Positions 1 to 5,662 of a stretch of DNA of 10,441 nucleotides are shown one piece after another (within the stretch, counting starts at the first letter, position 1; each line of letters starts with the position of its first letter). Both the position numbers and the translations under genes were made by a program. Under the pieces are notes generated by a model. That model searched no databases and was not told the DNA's origin. It was given only the letters and a program-made list of their open reading frames with translations. This stretch comes from DATESG01 sp035270925 (GTDB lineage: Bacteria > Bacillota_I > Bacilli_A > RFN20 > CAG-826). Location: the NCBI GenBank assembly GCA_035270925.1, contig DATESG010000065.1, positions 1 to 10,441 on the forward strand, given 5' to 3'.

Positions 1-447
1 TAATAAAGTAGAGGCATCACGACCAATGCCACCGGCATTGATTTCTAGTGCTTGAATGACACCATCTGGATCAATGATAAAAGTTCCCCGTTGTGCAAGA
101 CCTTCTTCTTCATCAAGAACATCAAACAGACGACTAATCCGGTGATTGGCATCACCAATCATTGGATAAGTAATTTTGCCGATTGCTTCTGAATGATCGT
201 GCCAGGCCTTATGGGTAAAATGGGTATCAGTGGAAACCGAGAAGATTTGCACCCCTAATTCTTTTAATTTTGGCGACTCGTTTTGTAAATCTTCGAGTTC
301 TGTTGGGCAGACAAACGTAAAATCCGCTGGATAAAAACAAACGATTGTCCATTTTCCTATTAGATTTTGTTCAGTGACAGTAATAAACTTTTCATCGACG
401 TAGGCTTGGGCGTTAAACTCGCCCACTTTTTTTCCGACTAATGACAT
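1..447 (-). CDS. ahpC: Peroxiredoxin AhpC, N-terminal 149 residues (C-terminus beyond left edge)
   Basis: This is a typical 2-Cys peroxiredoxin, a cytosolic enzyme that reduces hydrogen peroxide and organic hydroperoxides. The peroxidatic cysteine is C47 in FTFVCPTE, within a PADFTFVCPTE context, matching the E. coli AhpC position almost exactly. Other family blocks visible are VSTDTHFTHKAWH (about 73-85), the ITYPMIGD stretch and RGTFIIDPDGVIQ. The frame is open to base 1, so roughly the last 40 residues, including the resolving cysteine, lie outside the window. The start is set by a strong AAAGGAGGA ribosome site (457-465) nine bases upstream. It is transcribed from its own promoter just upstream. 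Its usual reductase partner AhpF is not visible here, and what lies downstream is unknown. The identification is clear from the active-site motif. Confidence 0.96.
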   Translation of the reverse strand, partial: MSLVGKKVGEFNAQAYVDEKFITVTEQNLIGKWTIVCFYPADFTFVCPTELEDLQNESPKLKELGVQIFSVSTDTHFTHKAWHDHSEAIGKITYPMIGDANHRISRLFDVLDEEEGLAQRGTFIIDPDGVIQALEINAGGIGRDASTLL

Positions 448-483
448 ATAAATAAATCCTCCTTTGTCATATAACTCAAGTTA

Positions 484-512
484 ATTATCGACTTTTAGGT
501 TTCTATATTCAA
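484..512 (-). promoter_or_regulatory. Sigma-A type promoter of ahpC
   Basis: On the minus strand TTGAAT (507-512) and GATAAT (484-489) are separated by exactly 17 bp. The predicted transcript starts near 477 and has a leader of about 30 nt carrying the strong ribosome site. The best-formed promoter in the window together with the one for the tRNA. No PerR-box-like palindrome is obvious over it. Confidence 0.7.
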
Positions 513-517
513 ACAAT

Positions 518-538
518 ATACCTCTAAACATAGAGTAT
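518..538. repeat. Imperfect inverted repeat just upstream of the ahpC -35
   Basis: The arms ATACCTCTA (518-526) and TAGAGTAT (531-538) pair around the loop AACA with a single extra C in the left arm. The repeat ends six bases upstream of the ahpC -35 hexamer. A regulator site for the peroxidase gene is possible, but this is inference from position and symmetry alone. Confidence 0.35.
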
Positions 539-598
539 TCTTTTCTTTTAGAAGATAAAAGCTGTTTTCGGCGTTTTCCTAGTTTTTAAAAGTAGATT

Positions 599-1150
599 TT
601 ATTTCTTATAAAGTTCAATAATTTCATCAGTTTCCGCGTAGCGGTGGGCAATTGAAGAGGCCGCGGCTGCGGCAATTGCTCCGACAATATCATCGATAAA
701 AGTGTTACATTTATTTTTACTTTCACCCTTTTTATTATCAAGCACACCAATAATGCCAGGTTTGGTTTTATCAACAAACCCAAAGTTGGTGAGACCAATT
801 GAACCATAAACGTTAACAATTGATAAAGCGAGAATTTCATCAATCCCATATAAGCCATAATCACTTAAAAGAATGGTCGACAAAGGCTCTGAAATTAACC
901 CTTCTTCGGCGAGACGGTCTAATTCTATTCCCGTCAAGATTGCGTGTTGGACTTCACGCTTCATAATTACTCTTTCAATATGGTCAAGGCAAGTTTCCAT
1001 CGTTAAAGATTCAACATATTTTTTTTGTAAATCGTATGTTACTTTCGCAATGTCCAGGAGGGTTACTCCTCTTTTTTCCAGTCTATCAACAATGACGTCG
1101 AACTTCTTTCCGTCGTTAAAACGATTTTGATCTTCATTAATTTTTTTCAT
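599..1150 (-). CDS. YutG/PgpA-family phosphatidylglycerophosphatase A
   Basis: The 183-residue protein belongs to the PgpA family in its Gram-positive YutG form. The family removes phosphate from phosphatidylglycerol phosphate to give phosphatidylglycerol, the main anionic membrane lipid. Family blocks are ERGVT-like EKRGVTLLDIA (25-35), KREVQHAILTGIELD (64-78), LYGIDEILALSIVNVYGSIG (100-119), TNFGFVDK (121-128) and the conserved TFIDDIVGAIAAAAAS (150-165). The acidic pair D153-D154 is the likely metal/phosphate site. The start was chosen at MKKINED because AAGGAGA (1158-1164) sits 7 nt upstream. A longer in-frame reading from 1249 would start upstream of the predicted promoter and adds a non-family tail. 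It has its own promoter and stands between the tRNA and ahpC. No clear terminator follows the stop. The family is certain; the exact substrate in this organism is inferred. Confidence 0.9.
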   Translation of the reverse strand: MKKINEDQNRFNDGKKFDVIVDRLEKRGVTLLDIAKVTYDLQKKYVESLTMETCLDHIERVIMKREVQHAILTGIELDRLAEEGLISEPLSTILLSDYGLYGIDEILALSIVNVYGSIGLTNFGFVDKTKPGIIGVLDNKKGESKNKCNTFIDDIVGAIAAAAASSIAHRYAETDEIIELYKK

Positions 1151-1170
1151 TTTAATATCTCCTTGTTTCA

Positions 1171-1179
1171 ATTTTAGCA
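1171..1179 (-). promoter_or_regulatory. Extended -10 promoter of the yutG-like gene
   Basis: The minus-strand sequence TGCTAAAAT is a TGn extended -10 with TAAAAT at 1171-1176. No TTGACA-like -35 is present 16-18 bp upstream. The predicted transcript starts near 1164, giving a very short leader of about 14 nt that begins at the ribosome site. An alternative -10, TATGCT, overlaps it. Confidence 0.4.
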
Positions 1180-1182
1180 TAT

Positions 1183-1200
1183 GCGAACTCGCCTGTTCGC
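1183..1200. repeat. Perfect inverted repeat GCGAAC-N6-GTTCGC in the yutG promoter region
   Basis: The six-base arms GCGAAC (1183-1188) and GTTCGC (1195-1200) flank the spacer TCGCCT. The element covers the -35 to spacer region of the predicted yutG promoter, a typical position for a repressor site. It has GAAC/GTTC half-sites like a Gram-positive SOS box, but the spacing is 6 rather than 4, so it should not be called LexA-bound. Confidence 0.4.
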
Positions 1201-1322
1201 TTCGTTTATTAAGTAAGTGCTTTTTAGTGCTCGTTCCAGATTGTTTCAAAGGATTTAACAGTTTTTGTTTCTGTGCTTTGAAGTTTCTAAAACCAATTGC
1301 CTACAATTTTCTTTTTAAATAT

Positions 1323-1369
1323 AAAAAATCCCCCGTATCCCATCCCCTTATTAGGGCGAAATTCAGGAG
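1323..1369 (-). terminator. Possible terminator downstream of tRNA-Ala
   Basis: Reading the minus strand after the tRNA, a GCCCT-AATA-AGGGG hairpin (core 1345-1356) is followed by a G-rich stretch GGGGGA and then TTTTTT (1323-1328). The T-run is separated from the small hairpin by about 15 nt. An outer pairing of TCTCC with GGGGA would be needed to bring the stem next to the T-run. Plausible, but not a clean intrinsic terminator. Confidence 0.35.
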
Positions 1370-1384
1370 AAAATTTAATAAATT

Positions 1385-1460
1385 TGGTGGAGCTGACGAG
1401 GATCGAACTCGCTACCTCATCGTTGCGAACGATGCGCTCTCCCAGATGAGCTACAGCCCC
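1385..1460 (-). tRNA. tRNA-Ala (anticodon CGC), CCA encoded
   Basis: The 76-nt minus-strand RNA folds into a full cloverleaf: acceptor GGGGCTG/CAGCTCC, D stem GCTC/GAGC, anticodon stem CATCG/CGATG and T stem GCGAG/CTCGT with loop TTCGATC. The 3' CCA is encoded. The seven-base anticodon loop TTCGCAA gives anticodon CGC (1425-1427), which reads the alanine codon GCG. Position 3 pairs G with U70, the G3:U70 identity element of alanine tRNAs. It is a single, isolated tRNA gene with its own promoter, 46 bp downstream of the rmuC stop. Alanine tRNAs with UGC or GGC anticodons are the usual ones in low-GC Firmicutes. A CGC species is therefore unexpected. Confidence 0.95.
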
Positions 1461-1469
1461 AATGAAAAT

Positions 1470-1498
1470 ATAATACAATTATATCCCCATGTTTTCAA
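1470..1498 (-). promoter_or_regulatory. Promoter of tRNA-Ala
   Basis: On the minus strand TTGAAA (1493-1498) and TATTAT (1470-1475) are separated by exactly 17 bp. The predicted start lies within a few bases of the mature tRNA 5' end at 1460. It begins right after the rmuC stop at 1507, so the tRNA does not depend on rmuC transcription. Confidence 0.7.
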
Positions 1499-1506
1499 TC
1501 ATTAAA

Positions 1507-2646
1507 TTATGATTCTACTTCAACATCAGCAGCATCACTAATTTTTTCGAACTTACCTTCAAGACGGTTAAACGGAGCGTTGAAGTTACTGACACTATTT
1601 TGCAGTGTCGTCACGTTAGCTTCAATCTTATCCCATCTTTCTCTAAGAATTCTAAAATCTTTGGAAAGCGTGACTATTAGCAAATTTAATTCCTGTAATT
1701 TTTGGCTTCGTTTATATTCAATCGCCAGCGCTTTAAGCGTGTATAACACTGGTTGTAACGTTGCGGGTGAAACAAGTACGACCGCACTCTTGCGGGCTTT
1801 TTCGGCAAGGTCAGGGAGTTTGGCGTTAATAAAGTTATAAATCTCATCACTGGGGAAATAGCAAAGTGCATAATCAGCGGTTAAACCTTTAACAATATAT
1901 TTAGATGATATTTCATCAATTTTCCTTTTGACATCTTCTTTAAATTCTCTGATTTTTCCTTCGTTTTCACTGCCGTCTTCATTGAAGATTGCTAAGTAGT
2001 TGGCGTAAGGAAACTTAGAGTCAATACAGATGATGTTACCTTTTTCTTTTGGTAGATAAATAACCGCATCAGGGCGAACTTTGCTCCCTTTGACATCAAG
2101 GTCATATTGCGTTGAAAACATGTTACTCGTTGTCTCAAAAATATTTTCTAAGATGCTAGTCAAAAGAAATTCACCAAATTGGCCACGTTTTTGATTGTTG
2201 CCCGTTATCACATTAGTCAAGGTACTGACACTTTCGCCTAGTTTACTGACACTTTCATTCGCGGTTTGCAGCGCTTGAATTTGCTTGCCTAAGTTAGTCA
2301 GTGTTTCCCCTTGACTCTTATTTGCCCCTAAAAGTGCATCTTTTACTTCTTTATTTAATTCACCAAGTTTGTTGGCGATTTCTTGTGTGAGTTTTTTGTT
2401 ATGTTCCGCATCACTTGCGATTTCCTTTTTCGCATTATCGGATAAGGTTAATTCAACTGTGTGGGTAATGTCTTTGTTGAGTTCTTCCAGTTTAGCTTGG
2501 AGCGTTGCCAGTTTAGCGTGCATCTCCCCATCAACTTTAGTTTCAACTGCCACTTCTTTTTTTCTAAGTGTGAGAAAAATCAAAACAGCAAGGACAATCA
2601 AGATTATAATCATTAATCCTAGTAAAACATATTCATATGGTTGCAT
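1507..2646 (-). CDS. rmuC: RmuC-family DNA recombination protein
   Basis: The 379-residue protein has the RmuC layout. An N-terminal membrane helix spans about 6-27 and is followed by a basic RKK stop. A long alpha-helical, coiled-coil-like region (about 40-150) follows. The RmuC domain, related to PD-(D/E)XK nucleases, runs from about 150 to 350. Within it are RGQFGEFLLTSILE (154-167), VRPDAVIYLP (190-199), CIDSKFP (207-213) with the core D209 and K211, YALCYFPSDEIY (259-270) and VLVSPATL (290-297). In E. coli, RmuC limits recombination at inverted repeats and is thought to cut DNA structures. Biochemistry is poorly established. The start has GAGGT (2655-2659) upstream and an extended -10 promoter. 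It is divergent from a translesion polymerase gene. Length is shorter than the E. coli protein but normal for Gram-positive members. Confidence 0.93.
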   Translation of the reverse strand: MQPYEYVLLGLMIIILIVLAVLIFLTLRKKEVAVETKVDGEMHAKLATLQAKLEELNKDITHTVELTLSDNAKKEIASDAEHNKKLTQEIANKLGELNKEVKDALLGANKSQGETLTNLGKQIQALQTANESVSKLGESVSTLTNVITGNNQKRGQFGEFLLTSILENIFETTSNMFSTQYDLDVKGSKVRPDAVIYLPKEKGNIICIDSKFPYANYLAIFNEDGSENEGKIREFKEDVKRKIDEISSKYIVKGLTADYALCYFPSDEIYNFINAKLPDLAEKARKSAVVLVSPATLQPVLYTLKALAIEYKRSQKLQELNLLIVTLSKDFRILRERWDKIEANVTTLQNSVSNFNAPFNRLEGKFEKISDAADVEVES

Positions 2647-2671
2647 AAATTTTTACCTCAACTTTACTAAT

Positions 2672-2680
2672 ATTATAACA
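2672..2680 (-). promoter_or_regulatory. Extended -10 promoter of rmuC
   Basis: The minus-strand sequence TGTTATAAT is a perfect extended -10 (TATAAT at 2672-2677). No -35 match is found at normal spacing. The predicted start near 2665 gives a leader of about 19 nt that contains the GAGGT ribosome site. Confidence 0.55.
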
Positions 2681-2726
2681 CTTATGGATGGTTTTTTTGG
2701 TTGTTGATTTTTATACAAATTAGCGT

Positions 2727-2748
2727 TAATATTACAAGACTAATATTA
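2727..2748. repeat. Tandem pair of TAATATTA palindromes in the rmuC/polY divergent region
   Basis: The eight-base palindrome TAATATTA occurs at 2727-2734 and again at 2741-2748, with CAAGAC between and a 14-bp centre-to-centre distance. The second copy covers the place where the -35 of the proximal polymerase promoter would lie. A paired operator is possible, but AT-only palindromes arise easily in AT-rich spacers. Confidence 0.35.
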
Positions 2749-2762
2749 ATATTTTTTATGAC

Positions 2763-2768
2763 TATAAT
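2763..2768 (+). promoter_or_regulatory. -10 box of the polymerase gene, predicting a leaderless transcript
   Basis: A perfect TATAAT ends six bases before the ATG at 2775, so the expected +1 base is the A of the start codon. No ribosome site precedes the ATG and no good -35 is present (CTAATA at 2740-2745). A competing promoter TTGATT (2704-2709), 17 bp, TAATAT (2727-2732) would start near 2739. It too would give a leader without a ribosome site. Confidence 0.5.
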
Positions 2769-2774
2769 GTAGAT

Positions 2775-4016
2775 ATGGAAAAAGTATTTGCCGTGATTGA
2801 CCTTAAAAGTTTCTACGCAACTGTCGAGTGCATTAAGCGTGGACTTGACCCTTTTAAGGCTCCCCTTGTGGTGTGTGATGAGTTTAGAGGACCAGGCTCT
2901 ATCATCATGTCCGTCACGCCTTATTTAAAAACGCTTGGTTGCAAAAACGTCATGCGCCGCTATGATTTGCCCAAAGGAATTGATTACGTCTATGCTCGGC
3001 CTAACATGGAGTTATATGTCACTAAATCAACCGAGTTTAATGCACTCTTGCTCGATTATTTTGCGGACGAAGATATTCACACTTATTCAATTGATGAAAC
3101 CTTTATTAATTTAACGCCTTATTTAAACCTTTATAAATTAAGCCCTCATGATCTTGTCCAAAAAGTCATGGCCCAAATCAAAGCCGAGTTTGGCCTTGTC
3201 TCCGCCGCGGGGATTGGCCCGAATATGTTCATGGCTAAATGTGCCCTTGATATTGAGGCCAAGAAAACAAAAACGCAAATTGCCCACTGGTATGAAAAAG
3301 ATGTTAAAGAAAAGTTATGGAAAGTCACACCGATTACCAAAATTTGGGGGATTAGTACAGGCTATGAAAAGCGCCTCGCCAAGCTGGGACTATTTAATAT
3401 GGAAGATGTTGCGAAGGCCCCTAAAGGCAAACTCAAAGATGCGCTCGGAATTTTAGGCGAACAGATATGGGAACACGCGCATGGGATTGATGAAAGTGAT
3501 ATGAAAGATCAGTATCGCACTAAGAGTAAATCTTTCACGTCCGGTCAAGTTCTCCACCGTGATTATGAACTCGAGGAAGCGCCTGTGTTAATCAGGGAGA
3601 TGTGCGATGATATCTGCGCTCGTCTTCGTGCTTATGAATTTAAAGCCGGTCTTATTTATCTTGGGGTTTTAGAGTCAAGACCAAGCGGCCAACAATATGG
3701 CAAAAGTATGAGTTTACTAAAACTTAGTAATGATAATAATGAGCTCTTTATGGCTTTTATGAATGTGTTTAAATCGTTTCCGCTTAAAGATCCGCTTCGC
3801 CAAATTCATCTCGCGGTTGGCAATGTCAAAAATGCGGACTTTGAGCAAATTAGTCTTTTTGATGAGATGAACGGGCAAGACCAGGGGAAACTTTGGCAAA
3901 CACTTGATCAAATTCACGCACGCTTTGGGAAAGATAAATTAATGCGAGCTAATGCTCTTACGAGATCATCAACCTACTTGCGACGGGCTAATCAAATAGG
4001 AGGTCACCGTAAATGA
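2775..4016 (+). CDS. Y-family translesion DNA polymerase, UvrX/YqjW type
   Basis: The 413-residue protein is a UmuC/DinB-family error-prone polymerase that copies past damaged bases. The catalytic carboxylates are D9 in VIDLKSFYATVEC, and D107-E108 in YSIDETF. Y14 stands at the steric-gate position. The DLKSFYA form of the first motif resembles UvrX/YqjW proteins of Bacillus rather than DinB. The fold continues with a helix-hairpin-helix region (ITKIWGISTGYEKRLAKLG, 187-205) and a little-finger domain (about 250-355). The sequence QISLF (358-362) is a beta-clamp binding motif, which would dock it to the replisome. The ATG at 2775 is required to include D9 and has no ribosome site. It overlaps the next gene by ATGA. 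No SOS box lies upstream, unlike Bacillus relatives. The protein appears intact. Confidence 0.93.
   Translation: MEKVFAVIDLKSFYATVECIKRGLDPFKAPLVVCDEFRGPGSIIMSVTPYLKTLGCKNVMRRYDLPKGIDYVYARPNMELYVTKSTEFNALLLDYFADEDIHTYSIDETFINLTPYLNLYKLSPHDLVQKVMAQIKAEFGLVSAAGIGPNMFMAKCALDIEAKKTKTQIAHWYEKDVKEKLWKVTPITKIWGISTGYEKRLAKLGLFNMEDVAKAPKGKLKDALGILGEQIWEHAHGIDESDMKDQYRTKSKSFTSGQVLHRDYELEEAPVLIREMCDDICARLRAYEFKAGLIYLGVLESRPSGQQYGKSMSLLKLSNDNNELFMAFMNVFKSFPLKDPLRQIHLAVGNVKNADFEQISLFDEMNGQDQGKLWQTLDQIHARFGKDKLMRANALTRSSTYLRRANQIGGHRK
3998..4004 (+). promoter_or_regulatory. Ribosome binding site of the YolD-like gene, inside the polymerase gene
   Basis: AGGAGGT lies 8 bases before the ATG at 4013, within the last codons of the polymerase. 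It fixes the YolD start. It contrasts with the missing ribosome site on the polymerase itself, suggesting that YolD may be made at the same or a higher rate. Confidence 0.75.
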
Positions 4017-4315
4017 GCCGCAAAATGGTCAAATGGGCTCCGTTTGTAAGCCTCAAAGAACAAACTATATATCTAGCTAAATTGCGTCAAGAACGCCTTA
4101 AAGTTGAACGTCCAACCTTAAGTGATGATGAAATTGCAGCGATTAATCAAGTGCTTATCGACTATCACGGTCAAGAATTAACTTTTACATATTATGATAA
4201 GGGTCTCATCAAAACTTTTAAAGCCGTGATCATCAAGATTGATCAATACACAAAAAAAGTCGTCACAAGTGATCTTACAATCAACCTCGACGACTTACTT
4301 AGTTTAGACGATTAA
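4013..4315 (+). CDS. YolD-like protein paired with the Y-family polymerase
   Basis: The 100-residue protein matches the YolD-like family in size and layout. It opens with a basic MSRKMVKWAPFVSLKEQ segment (the family's R-x-KW-x-PF/A-x-L-x-E pattern). A helical stretch (about 17-50) follows, and then strand-rich sequence with FTYYDKGLIKTFKAVIIKIDQYTKKV. Genes of this family commonly follow Y-family polymerase genes in Firmicutes and their phages, as yqjX follows yqjW. They are suspected to act with the polymerase, possibly as UmuD-like accessory proteins, but no activity is proven. It starts inside the polymerase stop codon (ATGA, 4013-4016), which implies translational coupling. Its 3' end overlaps the convergent EEP gene by 12 bp. 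The family assignment rests on the short N-terminal motif and context. Confidence 0.82.
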   Translation: MSRKMVKWAPFVSLKEQTIYLAKLRQERLKVERPTLSDDEIAAINQVLIDYHGQELTFTYYDKGLIKTFKAVIIKIDQYTKKVVTSDLTINLDDLLSLDD

Positions 4316-5662
4316 GGAGAATTCCATCACGACTGGGTTATGATCACTATAGACAAAGCCATAACCATAACGAGGATCACTTGGGAGCAAGTCTTCAGTC
4401 TGGCCATTTACGCCACTTCCAACTGTTTCCACGTGTAAGACGTTAATATTACTGGAGACTAAGAAACCATCAATTGAACACATAAAGTTATCAATGATCC
4501 CGTTCCTATTTTTGTCCTCAAAAGGAATTGAAGCATCGCGGGCGCTGGGAAGATTAACTGGTCCATAAGCACTCAAGTCAACGCCATCAAGGTCTTTCGC
4601 ATAAGGTTCAACTTTACCAGTTTTTGGATTGAGGAAATCCGTGCCATCCGCAATGGTGGCGTCTGCTCTTAAGAAGTTGTACCAGTCAGTTTTATAACCA
4701 TCTAGTTCTTGTTCATTAAACCAGGTTGCATCAGCTAGGTCGGTCTTATCACTACTAATAATTAAGTCGTGATTAAAGTCGCCCCCGACGATTACATAGT
4801 TTTCCTGATCATTAAAGGTTGAGGCTTCCGCAACTGCATTCTTTAAATCGATAAGTTGGGCTTTTCTAATTAAGCCAGATTCATCATAAGCGGACATATG
4901 GACGTTGAAGATGAATAAAGACGCATCCATCCCCTCAATCTCAATTTGCGAAACAGTGAAGGCCCGATCTAAGTCAAAGAACTTATCAACAAACACGGTC
5001 GAGACGGTAAATTCTTTTCTTTTAGCTTCGGCGACTTCATATTTAGAATAAGTAGTAATTCCTGAATTAGACGCTCCAATTGGCGAGGCAAATGGATACA
5101 TTAAATAACCTGAATGGTAGTTACTCGCAAAGACACGCGCATAATCTTCGTGCGCTAAATCACCAAGCGTTAATTGATTGACTTGATAACTTCTTGTTGA
5201 CCCAGTATCGACTTCTTGATATAGCGCAAAATCAACTTCCCCGTAGGTGGGAATGATTTTTTCACTAATCGTTTGATATGCTCCATTAGTGTTAGCAATT
5301 TCTGCATCTTTACTAATCGCGCGACTATATTTACCAACTGTGTTGGTGCGGTTTTGTGATTCAGCAAATTCTGCTTTAAACTCTGCTTTATCCATAAAGA
5401 ATGAATACTCACGGCTATAAGCGCCGAAGCCTATATTGTAAGTCGAAATCGTTAGTGATTCACTCTCAACTTTGCTCTTATTCAATTTGGTATTTATATT
5501 ATTATGAACTTCGACATCAATGTTACCAATCCGCGAATAATCAACGGCTAGATAAACAAGATAAGAAAGCACCGTTAAAACAAAAACTAGGAGCAATATT
5601 AAAATTGCCCCTAGAATTTTCTTCGCGGATTTCTTGTTTTTGACTTCCCCTAGAAAGCCCAT
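4304..5662 (-). CDS. Membrane-anchored endonuclease/exonuclease/phosphatase (EEP) family protein
   Basis: The 452-residue protein has a basic N-terminus and one membrane helix (about 16-40), so the enzyme domain should lie outside the cell. That domain has a DNase I/sphingomyelinase-type active-site set: N76 in STYNIGFG, E150 in LYQEVD, H255 in NVHMSAYD, D295 and N297 in GGDFNHD, probably D398 in SIDGFLVS, and D440-H441 in YSDHNPV. Members cleave phosphodiester bonds in nucleic acids, phospholipids or inositol phosphates. The sequence does not say which. The AYSREYSFFMD segment (81-91) is characteristic of a Firmicutes subgroup of unknown substrate. A segment DKNRNGIIDN (383-392) looks like a calcium loop. 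It overlaps the end of the aminopeptidase gene by 13 bp, with AGGA 7-8 nt before the ATG, so it is probably the second gene of that operon. Family certain, substrate unknown. Confidence 0.88.
   Translation of the reverse strand: MGFLGEVKNKKSAKKILGAILILLLVFVLTVLSYLVYLAVDYSRIGNIDVEVHNNINTKLNKSKVESESLTISTYNIGFGAYSREYSFFMDKAEFKAEFAESQNRTNTVGKYSRAISKDAEIANTNGAYQTISEKIIPTYGEVDFALYQEVDTGSTRSYQVNQLTLGDLAHEDYARVFASNYHSGYLMYPFASPIGASNSGITTYSKYEVAEAKRKEFTVSTVFVDKFFDLDRAFTVSQIEIEGMDASLFIFNVHMSAYDESGLIRKAQLIDLKNAVAEASTFNDQENYVIVGGDFNHDLIISSDKTDLADATWFNEQELDGYKTDWYNFLRADATIADGTDFLNPKTGKVEPYAKDLDGVDLSAYGPVNLPSARDASIPFEDKNRNGIIDNFMCSIDGFLVSSNINVLHVETVGSGVNGQTEDLLPSDPRYGYGFVYSDHNPVVMEFSLIV

Noticed and set aside
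545..561. Hairpin CTTTTA/TAAAAG as terminator of the yutG-like gene
   Set aside because: Stem has one GC pair and no T-run on the minus strand.
873..1130. Plus-strand open frame opposite the yutG-like gene
   Set aside because: No ribosome site or recognisable domain; fully antisense to a conserved gene.
1183..1200. LexA/SOS box upstream of the yutG-like gene
   Set aside because: Gram-positive SOS boxes have GAAC and GTTC separated by 4 bases; here the separation is 6, and the gene is not an SOS gene.
1151..1249. Longer yutG-like reading starting at 1249
   Set aside because: It would place the start upstream of the predicted promoter, adds a tail unlike the family, and ignores the ribosome site before 1150.
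1184..1412. Nine-base match CGAACTCGC at 1184-1192 and inside the tRNA T-arm (1404-1412), as a possible att site or tRNA fragment
   Set aside because: Similarity does not extend beyond nine bases, and no integrase or element lies between or beside the copies.
1227..1505. Plus-strand open frame across the tRNA gene
   Set aside because: It runs antisense through a functional tRNA and has no protein family features.
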